In this document: positions 1 to 7,930 of the stretch, one piece after another | Numbering within the stretch: the first letter of the stretch is position 1 | How the letters are laid out: each line of letters opens with the position of its first letter | Assembly: GCF_025854375.1 (NCBI RefSeq) | Contig: NZ_CP107575.1 | Coordinates: forward strand, 2,542,001-2,606,000 | DNA: 64,000 nucleotides | DNA from: Glutamicibacter sp. JL.03c | GTDB lineage: Bacteria; Actinomycetota; Actinomycetes; Actinomycetales; Micrococcaceae | Reading direction: 5' to 3' | Made by a program: the position numbers and the translations under genes | The notes under the pieces: generated by a model | What the model was told of the DNA's origin: nothing | Databases searched by the model: none | The model's input: only the letters and a program-made list of their open reading frames with translations

Positions 1-970
<970 letters not shown>

Positions 971-1048
971 TTATAAATCAGAAACACGGCCGTAACGTGA
1001 TTCATTGGCCATTCTGATCGGAGGTGCCCGAGAGGATAGGGCATTCAG

Positions 1049-1492
1049 CTAGCGGCGGCGCCCAAAACGGGGAAGCCGCTCCAGGAACTCCTGGGCTCGG
1101 CCGGTCACTTGCTCCAGTCCGCGTCCGACGCTGCGGCTGATTTGCTGGGCGGTCGGGTTGGCTCCGGCAGAAAGCTGCGTACTCGAATTCGGCTGCTGCT
1201 CGTCGACCGACGCTTCAGATTCTGGCACTGGAACCAGATCGGCACACCAATGCACCAGGTCTTCGAGCGCAGAGGTGTCAATGCTGTAGATGCGGCGCTG
1301 GCCAGCAGCCGCCATGCTCACCAGCTGAGCCTCGCGTAATACCTTCAGATGCTTGGAAACCGTAGGCTGCGAGATCTCCAATTCGGTGACCAGGGTACCT
1401 ACGGCTTTTGGCTCGGTCTTGAGCGCTTCAATAATCTTGCGACGGGTTGGCTCTGCCAACGCCGAAAATACTTCATCAATTGCCACATACAT
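1049..1492 (-). CDS. ArsR-family winged-helix transcriptional regulator
   Basis: This is a 147-residue DNA-binding regulator. The first 80 residues form an ArsR-type winged helix: LAEPTRRKIIEAL, then the recognition helix region ISQPTVSKHLKVLREAQLV, then a wing around GQRRIYSI. I see no CxC metal-binding motif in the recognition helix, so a metal-sensing role is not indicated. The C-terminal half is low complexity and rich in Ser, Gln and Glu, then basic (RFGRRR at the end). The start is uncertain. The ATG at 1492 gives MYVAIDEVF, the usual N-terminus of the fold, but an in-frame ATG at 1522 would add ten residues, and neither has a strong ribosome binding site. It lies between the acuC-like gene and gdhA on the same strand. 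Its targets cannot be told from the sequence. Confidence 0.85.
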   Translation of the reverse strand: MYVAIDEVFSALAEPTRRKIIEALKTEPKAVGTLVTELEISQPTVSKHLKVLREAQLVSMAAAGQRRIYSIDTSALEDLVHWCADLVPVPESEASVDEQQPNSSTQLSAGANPTAQQISRSVGRGLEQVTGRAQEFLERLPRFGRRR

Positions 1493-1588
1493 AACCCTAA
1501 CGGCATATGAGCACGGGGCCATTGATTTAGCGGCTGGTTCCGGAAGGAAATTCCAACCTCGAATGATTTCGGCGTAATTATCCCGGAT

Positions 1589-2791
1589 TCAGTCAAACCA
1601 AGGATCGAGGCCGAAGAGCGGGAAGACTTCCTTGCGTGTGGCAATGATCGTGCGGTCCACCGGATCAGCAGGGTCGTATCCAACTTCCCAGTTCCGCCAC
1701 CATAGCTGTGCGTCATCGCCCATCAGGTACGGCATCGCGCGACCATATCGTTCCAGAACATAGCGGCGGAACGTCTCCGGAACATAGGTGCGCAGCGGCA
1801 CCGGCTTGCCGGCAACGATTGCCGTCAAATGGGTCCAGGTTCGAGGCACTACGGCAGTGACGTTGTATCCGCCGCCACCGGTGGCAAGCCAACGCCCCTC
1901 GCAGACGTCATCGGCCAGTTGGGAAATATCCAGCGCTGCCTGGCGCTGCGCATCGACTGACAACTTCAAATTGGTCATGTCATCATCCCGGTGGGCATCG
2001 CAACCATGCTGGGACACGATGATTTCCGGTTTGAAGGCGTGGACCAGCTGCGGGACAATTGCGTGGAAGGCCCGCATCCAACCCGAATCCCCGGTCATCG
2101 CCGGCAAGGCGACGTTCACAGCGCTGCCTTGGGCCTGCTTGCCGCCAATATCGTTGGCGAATCCTGTCCCCGGGAACAGCGAAAGCCCTGACTCATGCAG
2201 GGAAATGGTCAACACCCGCTCGTCATCCCAGAAGATGGATTCGGTGCCATCGCCATGATGGGCATCAACATCGATGTAGACCACCCGCTGCGCGCCTTGA
2301 TCCAGCATCCGCTGGATCGCCGCCGCGGCATCATTATAGATGCAGAAGCCGCTTGCCTTGTTCTTGGCCGCATGGTGCATGCCACCGGCGAAGTTCACGG
2401 CTCGCACGGTGTCCTGGTTCATGATCGCCTCGGCGGCGATAATGGAACCACCCACGATGCGGCCGGCAGCATCATGCATCCCGGCGAAGACCGGATCGTC
2501 CTCGGTGCCCAGGCCGAAATCCTCGGCAATCAGAGTTGGATCCTCGCTCACGCGGCGCACTTGATCAATGTAGCTCTGCTCGTGAACCGTGCCGATCACC
2601 GCATCGCTGGCAATCTCCGGCGCGTGAACGCTCACGTTCTCTGCGTCCAGCACTTGGAGCTCGTTGCTGAGCCGATAGGTCAGTTCGAGCCTTGCCGGGT
2701 GCATGGGATGCCAGTCGCTGAATTTATACTTCAGGTACTTTTCATCCCACATGACCATGGTAGGCCGAGGGGCCTGTTGCGGATCTAACAC
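1589..2791 (-). CDS. acuC: AcuC-type histone-deacetylase-fold protein
   Basis: This 400-residue protein belongs to the zinc-dependent arginase/deacetylase superfamily, class of acetoin utilization protein AcuC. AcuC in Bacillus deacetylates acetyl-CoA synthetase. The family signatures are visible: HPMHPARLELTYRL near the N-terminus, the catalytic His-His region GGMHHA, the metal-binding YIDVDAHHGDGTE, ISLHESGLSLFPGTG, and the late GCDAHRDD and TGGGGYN segments. The frame starts at a GTG at 2791, and an ATG at 2758 (MVMWDEKY) is a credible alternative because family similarity begins there. It is divergent from the potassium transporter genes, with about 175 bp between. The AMP-forming Acs that such enzymes act on is encoded about 24 kb away in this window. 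A polyamine or other acyl-lysine substrate remains possible. Confidence 0.85.
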   Translation of the reverse strand: MLDPQQAPRPTMVMWDEKYLKYKFSDWHPMHPARLELTYRLSNELQVLDAENVSVHAPEIASDAVIGTVHEQSYIDQVRRVSEDPTLIAEDFGLGTEDDPVFAGMHDAAGRIVGGSIIAAEAIMNQDTVRAVNFAGGMHHAAKNKASGFCIYNDAAAAIQRMLDQGAQRVVYIDVDAHHGDGTESIFWDDERVLTISLHESGLSLFPGTGFANDIGGKQAQGSAVNVALPAMTGDSGWMRAFHAIVPQLVHAFKPEIIVSQHGCDAHRDDDMTNLKLSVDAQRQAALDISQLADDVCEGRWLATGGGGYNVTAVVPRTWTHLTAIVAGKPVPLRTYVPETFRRYVLERYGRAMPYLMGDDAQLWWRNWEVGYDPADPVDRTIIATRKEVFPLFGLDPWFD

Positions 2792-2965
2792 CGTTTCAGG
2801 CTACCCGATAGTGATCCAACTCATGAATTTATGGCGCTTTCGGCGACCTTGCGATTCTTTAGGCCGGCAAGGCAAGCGTTTAGCGCCCGAAACGCGTAAA
2901 TTACTAGAAGGACTTCAACTTCCGCTTTTGTTATCCACCTGTCCCGAAGAAACGGCGAGTTACCG

Positions 2966-4399
2966 ATGAGCACTGCCAGTGAACTGGGCCCTCGGGCCCA
3001 GGCAGCTGAACTGCGCGAACAGCGTCGCAAAAAATGGCTGACGTTCCGCATGTCCCTTGCCGACTTCACTGTGCGCTCCCCCGCGCGTCTGACGCTCGGG
3101 GTCTTCATCCTGGCCATTACCGTCTTCACTTCGCTGCTGGCTGCGCCGTTCTCCTCCGCCACCGGAGAAGCCACACCGCTGCACGACGCATTGTTCACCG
3201 CTGTTTCCGCCGTGTGCGTCACCGGTCTCACGACTGTTTCCACGGCAGTGCACTGGTCATTTGTCGGCCAGCTGATCATGCTCATTGCCGCCTTCATGGG
3301 CGGCCTGGGGATTCTGACCTTGGCGTCAATCATGTCCTTGGCGGTTTCCCGCAAATTGGGTGTCAGGGCCAAGCTCATGGCCCAGAAATCCATGGACAGC
3401 TCCGGCGCTTCCGCACTGGGCGAGGTCAGCTCGCTGCTGCGCATTGTCATTTTGACCGCCATCAGCCTGCAGGGGCTGATCGCCTTGTTCCTGATTCCGC
3501 GTTTCTACGTGCTGGGTGAAAGCGTGCTGTCCTCGGTGTGGCACGGCATCTTCTATGCGGTGTCGGCCTTCAACAACGCCGGTTTCACCCCGCACTCCGA
3601 CGGTCTGGTCCCCTACGAAACCGACCTGTGGATCCTGATCCCGCTCATGGGCGGAGTCTTTGCCGGATCACTGGGCTTCCCGGTCATCATGGTGTTGCTG
3701 GCTCATAAGTTCAACGTAAAAAAATGGAATCTGCATACCAAACTGACCATGCTGGTCACCACGATCCTGCTCTTTGCCGGTGCCTTCCTCTGGCTTGTTT
3801 TCGAATGGTCGAACCCGCGCACCTTGGGCGAGATGACCGTGGGCGACAAAGTCATCCACGCCATGTTCGCCTCGACGATGACACGTTCGGGCGGCTTCAA
3901 TCTCGTTGACCAGAACGACATCCATCAGGTCACGGTCCTGCTCACGGACGCGCTGATGTTCGCCGGAGGCGGCTCGGCCTCCACTGCTGGCGGCATCAAG
4001 GTCACGACCATCGCCGTGATGTTCTTGGCCATCATGGCCGAAGTCCGAGGCGACACGGATGTGAAGGCCTTTGGCCGCCAGATTCCGCAGGGCACCATGC
4101 GCGTTGCGATCTCCGTGGTCGCCATGGGCGGTTCTCTGGTCATGGTGGCCACCGGAGCCTTGGTCACCATCGATGAATCGGTCGGGTTCTCGCGGGCGCT
4201 TTTCGAGTCCATTTCGGCCTTCGCCACCGTGGGTCTGAGTACCGGCGTGTCCCAAGAGATGCCGCCGGCGGGCAAATACGTTCTGAGTATCCTGATGTTT
4301 GCCGGACGCATTGGCAGCATCACATTGGCTAGCGCATTGACCATGCGCCATCGCAATTCACTATTCAAGCTTCCGGAAGAAAGGCCGCTCATTGGCTGA
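2966..4399 (+). CDS. TrkH/KtrB-type potassium uptake channel subunit
   Basis: This 477-residue integral membrane protein has the four-fold repeated pore architecture of the TrkH/KtrB family, which lets K+ enter the cell. The four filter-like segments, each ending in a Gly-containing turn, can be seen in order: SAVCVTGLTT (about residue 80), SAFNNAGFTPHSDG (about 195), STMTRSGGFN (about 305) and SAFATVGLST (about 420). The GGGSASTAGGIKV segment after the third repeat is also characteristic. The N-terminus is basic and cytoplasmic. The final residues overlap the TTG start of the next gene by 8 bp, so the pair is translationally coupled. Length and the single-RCK partner suggest Ktr rather than the two-RCK TrkA system, but the ion coupling (Na+ or H+) is not readable. 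Confidence 0.92.
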   Translation: MSTASELGPRAQAAELREQRRKKWLTFRMSLADFTVRSPARLTLGVFILAITVFTSLLAAPFSSATGEATPLHDALFTAVSAVCVTGLTTVSTAVHWSFVGQLIMLIAAFMGGLGILTLASIMSLAVSRKLGVRAKLMAQKSMDSSGASALGEVSSLLRIVILTAISLQGLIALFLIPRFYVLGESVLSSVWHGIFYAVSAFNNAGFTPHSDGLVPYETDLWILIPLMGGVFAGSLGFPVIMVLLAHKFNVKKWNLHTKLTMLVTTILLFAGAFLWLVFEWSNPRTLGEMTVGDKVIHAMFASTMTRSGGFNLVDQNDIHQVTVLLTDALMFAGGGSASTAGGIKVTTIAVMFLAIMAEVRGDTDVKAFGRQIPQGTMRVAISVVAMGGSLVMVATGALVTIDESVGFSRALFESISAFATVGLSTGVSQEMPPAGKYVLSILMFAGRIGSITLASALTMRHRNSLFKLPEERPLIG

Positions 4400-5063
4400 C
4401 AAGAATATAGATCACAATGCCCCAGTCCTCGTCATAGGGCTGGGCCGTTTCGGCGCCTCCGTCGCTGAGACCCTGGTCAAGCAGGGCCGCGAAGTCTTGG
4501 CTATTGAACGCAGCCCGGAATTGGTGCAACAGTGGGCCAGCACGTTGACCCACGTTGTCGCCGCGGATGCCACGAACATTGATGCGCTGCGCCAGCTCGG
4601 TGCCCAGGAATTCTCTTCCGCCGTCGTCGGCGTGGGCACCTCGATCGAATCTTCCGTGCTGATCACCGTGAACCTCGTGGATCTTGGCATTGAGCATCTG
4701 TGGGTCAAGGCCATTACACCTTCGCATGGCAAGATCCTGACCCGCATTGGCGCCAACCACGTGATCTACCCCGAGGCTGATGCCGGTGTCCGTGCCGCGC
4801 ACCTCGTGGGCGGGCGCATGCTGGACTTCATTGAGTTCGATGACGGATTCGCCATCGTCAAGATGTATCCCCCAAAGGAAACCCAGGGATTCACCCTTGC
4901 CCAGTCGCAAGTGCGTTCCAAGTACGGCGTGACCATCGTTGGCGTGAAGTCGCCGGGCGAGGATTTCACGTATGCGGTTCCCGACACCATCGTGACCCGC
5001 CGAGACGTGCTGATTGTTTCCGGGCACGTTGACCTGCTCGAACGCTTCGCCGCAAGGCCGTAG
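4392..5063 (+). CDS. KtrA/TrkA-type RCK regulatory subunit of potassium uptake
   Basis: This 223-residue cytoplasmic protein gates the membrane subunit encoded just upstream. An RCK_N Rossmann domain is clear: VLVIGLGRFGASVAETL at residues 12-28, then the acidic end of strand 2 in AIERSP and the AADATN segment that follows in NAD- or ATP-binding RCK domains. The C-terminal half (about residues 140-223) fits a TrkA_C ligand-binding domain. The start is a TTG at 4392 with GGAAGAAAGG upstream inside the end of the channel gene. The genes overlap by 8 bp. A strong hairpin follows the stop, so the operon ends here. Conductance control by adenine nucleotides or c-di-AMP is known for the family and cannot be assigned from this sequence alone. 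Confidence 0.92.
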   Translation: MADKNIDHNAPVLVIGLGRFGASVAETLVKQGREVLAIERSPELVQQWASTLTHVVAADATNIDALRQLGAQEFSSAVVGVGTSIESSVLITVNLVDLGIEHLWVKAITPSHGKILTRIGANHVIYPEADAGVRAAHLVGGRMLDFIEFDDGFAIVKMYPPKETQGFTLAQSQVRSKYGVTIVGVKSPGEDFTYAVPDTIVTRRDVLIVSGHVDLLERFAARP

Positions 5064-5084
5064 GTTCCCTCCTCCGAAAACTCT

Positions 5085-5126
5085 CGTGGCCGGTACTCCT
5101 GGTTCAAGGAGTACCGGCCACGTTTT
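5085..5126. terminator. Rho-independent terminator between the potassium operon and proC
   Basis: A perfect 16-bp inverted repeat pairs 5085-5100 with 5107-5122 around a six-base loop, followed by TTTT on the plus strand. It lies between two convergent genes and can serve both, though the plus-strand T run is the better one. Confidence 0.88.
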
Positions 5127-5147
5127 CAGTTAGGTTCCGGCTGGTCT

Positions 5148-5990
5148 TTAGCCAAGCTCGTCGCTCAGCTGTGCTGCGCGGGCCGCAGCTGCCTGCGTGC
5201 CGGCGGCAATGATCTTCGGGATGCCCTGCTCGTCAAAGGTCTTGATGGCCTGCTCGGTGGTCCCCTTGGGACTGGTGACGGCCTTGCGCAGCTCGCCAGG
5301 GATGGCCTGGGGATCCGAAAGCATCTTGCCAGCGCCCGCGACGGTGGCACGTGCCAGGTCGATGGCTAGCTTCTCGTCCAGTCCCATGGCCACGCCGGCG
5401 TTAGCCATTGCTTCGGCCAGGTAGAAGGCATAGGCAGGGCCGGAGCCCGAGATAGCCGACAGCGCGTTCTGCTGCTCTTCATCGATGAGGTGTACGTCGC
5501 CTGAGCCGGAGAGCAGCTCGGTTACCAGACTGGTCTGTTCATCGCTCACGCTGGCAGCCGGGCTGATGCCCACGACACCAGCACCAACCATCAATGGGGT
5601 ATTCGGCATGGAGCGAATCACCGGCTGGTCGGCAGGAAGATGCGCCTGCATGCTCTCCAGGGTGATGGCCGCGGCGACGGAAACGACGACCTTCTCGGCG
5701 GTCAATGCGCCGGAGATTTCGTCGCACAACTCGGTGATGCCCACAGGCTTCACTCCGAGGAAGATGATGTCGGTCGCTGCAGCGGCCTTGCGGTTGGCTT
5801 CCGGCTCCTGATCACTGACGAGGACGTGGATGCCCAATGCGCGTAGCTCCTGCGCGCGCGTATCGCTACGCACGGTGGCGGTAATCAGCTTGGGGTCGTG
5901 ACCCGAAGCGATGATGCCGCGAAGGATGGCGCCATTCATCGAGCCTGCGCCGAGGAAGGACAGTTTCAGATTATTTGTTGCTTCACTCAT
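5148..5990 (-). CDS. proC: Pyrroline-5-carboxylate reductase
   Basis: This enzyme performs the last step of proline synthesis, reducing 1-pyrroline-5-carboxylate with NAD(P)H. The 280-residue length is typical. The N-terminal Rossmann fold shows LSFLGAGSMNGAILRGI at residues 10-26 and IIFLGVKP around 75. The C-terminal dimerization and catalytic half contains the family signature around ISGSGPAYAFYLAEAMANAG, followed by GAGKML and the TSPKGTTEQAI segment. The ATG at 5990 begins MSEATNN. The TIM-barrel gene ends four bases upstream of it, so the two are very likely cotranscribed. Proline catabolism (proline dehydrogenase) is encoded about 51 kb away, not linked. Confidence 0.95.
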   Translation of the reverse strand: MSEATNNLKLSFLGAGSMNGAILRGIIASGHDPKLITATVRSDTRAQELRALGIHVLVSDQEPEANRKAAAATDIIFLGVKPVGITELCDEISGALTAEKVVVSVAAAITLESMQAHLPADQPVIRSMPNTPLMVGAGVVGISPAASVSDEQTSLVTELLSGSGDVHLIDEEQQNALSAISGSGPAYAFYLAEAMANAGVAMGLDEKLAIDLARATVAGAGKMLSDPQAIPGELRKAVTSPKGTTEQAIKTFDEQGIPKIIAAGTQAAAARAAQLSDELG

Positions 5991-5994
5991 GAAT

Positions 5995-6819
5995 TCATTG
6001 TTTCATTGGATCGCGGTCGGAGCTCGCAGATAAATGCTCACGAGCAAATTCAAGGGTCTTTCCCAGCCATTCTTCTTTCTGGCCGGCGTTTTTGGCTTTG
6101 CGAGTGGAAACTTCCACCGCCAGCGTCCCGTCCCACTGGACGTCTCGCAGATAATGCAGGGATTCTGCCACGCGCTGAGTGCCCAAACCAGGCACAAGAT
6201 GTTCATCTTTTCCGTTATCCAGGCCGTCGCACAGGTGCACGTGGGCCAGCCGATGACCTAGGTCCTCCACGGCCTGCCGCGAATCCATATTGGCGATGGC
6301 AGCGTGTGAGAAGTCCCAAGTGACGTGCTGATAAGGCTGAGGGACGGGATTCCAGTGCGGAAGGTACATCTTGGCCTCGCGGCCACGAGCGCGCCATGGG
6401 TACATGTTCTCCACGGCAATTTTCATCCCGGTGGTGTCGATCAGGCGTTGCACGCCTTCGCCGAAGTCCTCGGCGTAGGATCCTTGCCACCTGAAGGGTG
6501 GGTGGGCCACCACGACACTGGCTCCCACGGCTTGGGCGAGGATCACCGATCGCTCGATTTTGGCCCAGGCCGCACCCCACACCTGCTGGGTGAGCAGCAA
6601 GGTTGGAGCATGGATAGCCATGATGGGCAGCTGGTATTTGTCCATCAGCCCCTTGAGCGCGCCGGCCGACTGGCTCGCAGCATTGCCGGTAACCAGCACT
6701 TCAATGCCATCGTATCCAACGTCTTTGGCCATGGCGAAGGCATCATGAACACTCAGCGGATAGACGGACGCGCTGGACAAGGTGACTGGCACCTTATAAG
6801 AACTCTTCTGGTCTTCCAT
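5995..6819 (-). CDS. TIM-barrel sugar phosphate isomerase/epimerase-like protein
   Basis: This 274-residue protein belongs to the xylose isomerase-like TIM-barrel (AP endonuclease family 2) superfamily. Supporting segments include VGYDGIEVLVTGN near the N-terminus, MAIHAPTLLL and VVAHPPF in the barrel strands, the metal-ligand region VENMYPW, WDFSHAAI, VHLCDG with H-D spacing, and the late LAVEVSTRKA strand. These positions provide the Glu, Asp, His and Glu metal ligands usual for the fold. The true substrate is unknown. Members act on sugars, sugar phosphates or abasic DNA. It sits between ppx/gppA and proC on the same strand with only four bases before proC, so it is expressed with proC, but nothing links it to proline metabolism. 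Confidence 0.82.
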   Translation of the reverse strand: MEDQKSSYKVPVTLSSASVYPLSVHDAFAMAKDVGYDGIEVLVTGNAASQSAGALKGLMDKYQLPIMAIHAPTLLLTQQVWGAAWAKIERSVILAQAVGASVVVAHPPFRWQGSYAEDFGEGVQRLIDTTGMKIAVENMYPWRARGREAKMYLPHWNPVPQPYQHVTWDFSHAAIANMDSRQAVEDLGHRLAHVHLCDGLDNGKDEHLVPGLGTQRVAESLHYLRDVQWDGTLAVEVSTRKAKNAGQKEEWLGKTLEFAREHLSASSDRDPMKQ

Positions 6820-6878
6820 GCCCTGCCTCCTGTTACCGTGTCCCCCATTGAATGGGACACCTGTATCACCGGGAAAGT

Positions 6879-7898
6879 CTAGTTGCTCGGCTCGGCGAGA
6901 AATTGATGTTTCTCATGAGCCAGCGCAACTTCCCCAACACCAACGCTACTACTGAGCGGTGTCGCAGAGTCAAACATCACGTGATCAAAGCGTCGCAACA
7001 TCAAACCTTCACGAATTGCCCACGGACAAATTCGCACTGATTTCAATTTCAGCGCGCTCATGGCCTCGTGGGCGACGATCGCACCGGCCAGCAGCTGCGG
7101 AGCACGGATCTCCGACACGCCGGGCAGTTCGGCACGCTCAGCCCAGCTCATCGCGGTCAAGCGGTTGGTCCAGAGCTTGAGGGCTTCCCGATTCAAGACG
7201 CGCTTGACGTACGGGCCCTCATCACTCGGAGCAGCGCCAGTGATGCGGGCGAGCGAACGAAAAGTCTTTGACGTGGCAGTGGCCAAGGTCGGCTTGCCGT
7301 ATTGGCGCAGCTCCGTCGCGGGGTCGCTGAGAACGTCACGGACGTAGGTGCGCAGTTCCTTAACTTCCTTGATGGAAGGCAGGTCGTTAGGCAACCATTC
7401 GCGGGTCAGGCGGCCAGCGCCCAGCGGAACCGAAAAAGCCGCCTGCGGGAACTCGTCGGTCCCCCACGCCAGTTCCAGCGAACCTCCACCCATGTCCAGA
7501 TTCAGGATGGACTCGGAAGACCAGCCGAACCAGCGGCGTACCGAGTAGAACGTCATCCCGGCTTCTTCTTCGCCGGTCAGTTCCATCAGGCTCACGCCTG
7601 TCTCGGTTTTCACCCGGTCCAGCACGATTGCACCATTGGAGGATTCGCGGATGGCCGAGGTGCAGAAGGCCATGAAGTCCTCAACCTGATGGCTGCCAGC
7701 GAACTTCACCGCTTCATTGATGAACGAAATCAGTTCTTGCTGGCCCTCTTCGGTGATCGCACCGTATTCGTTGAGGTAGCGCACCAAGGACAGTGGACGC
7801 TTGTGCGACGCGTAGGGAACCGGGCGGGCTCCGGGGTATGCATCGACGAGCAAAAGGTGAACGGTATTCGAACCGATATCCAGGACACCTAGTCTCAT
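6879..7898 (-). CDS. Ppx/GppA phosphatase family protein (exopolyphosphatase-like)
   Basis: This 339-residue protein belongs to the ASKHA-fold Ppx/GppA family, which hydrolyses polyphosphate or pppGpp. The phosphate-1 loop VLDIGSNTVHLLLVDA lies at residues 4-19 and the phosphate-2 loop LNLDMGGGSLELAWG around residue 145. The catalytic Glu region TSAIRESSNG is seen near residue 90. The protein is the short two-domain type without the C-terminal HD-like domain of Escherichia coli Ppx, as is common in actinobacteria. GAGGAG precedes the ATG at 7898 with good spacing. It lies between topA and the TIM-barrel gene on the same strand, 32 bp from topA. Whether polyphosphate or (p)ppGpp is the true substrate cannot be read from the motifs. 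Confidence 0.9.
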   Translation of the reverse strand: MRLGVLDIGSNTVHLLLVDAYPGARPVPYASHKRPLSLVRYLNEYGAITEEGQQELISFINEAVKFAGSHQVEDFMAFCTSAIRESSNGAIVLDRVKTETGVSLMELTGEEEAGMTFYSVRRWFGWSSESILNLDMGGGSLELAWGTDEFPQAAFSVPLGAGRLTREWLPNDLPSIKEVKELRTYVRDVLSDPATELRQYGKPTLATATSKTFRSLARITGAAPSDEGPYVKRVLNREALKLWTNRLTAMSWAERAELPGVSEIRAPQLLAGAIVAHEAMSALKLKSVRICPWAIREGLMLRRFDHVMFDSATPLSSSVGVGEVALAHEKHQFLAEPSN

Positions 7899-7930
7899 GG
7901 TGCGCTCCTCATTTGGCCGTGCAAGAACTG

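Noticed and set aside
2800-2840. AGTGA-N6-TCATG in the acuC-trkH gap as a CRP box
   Set aside because: Only seven of ten fixed positions match and one half-site is poor.
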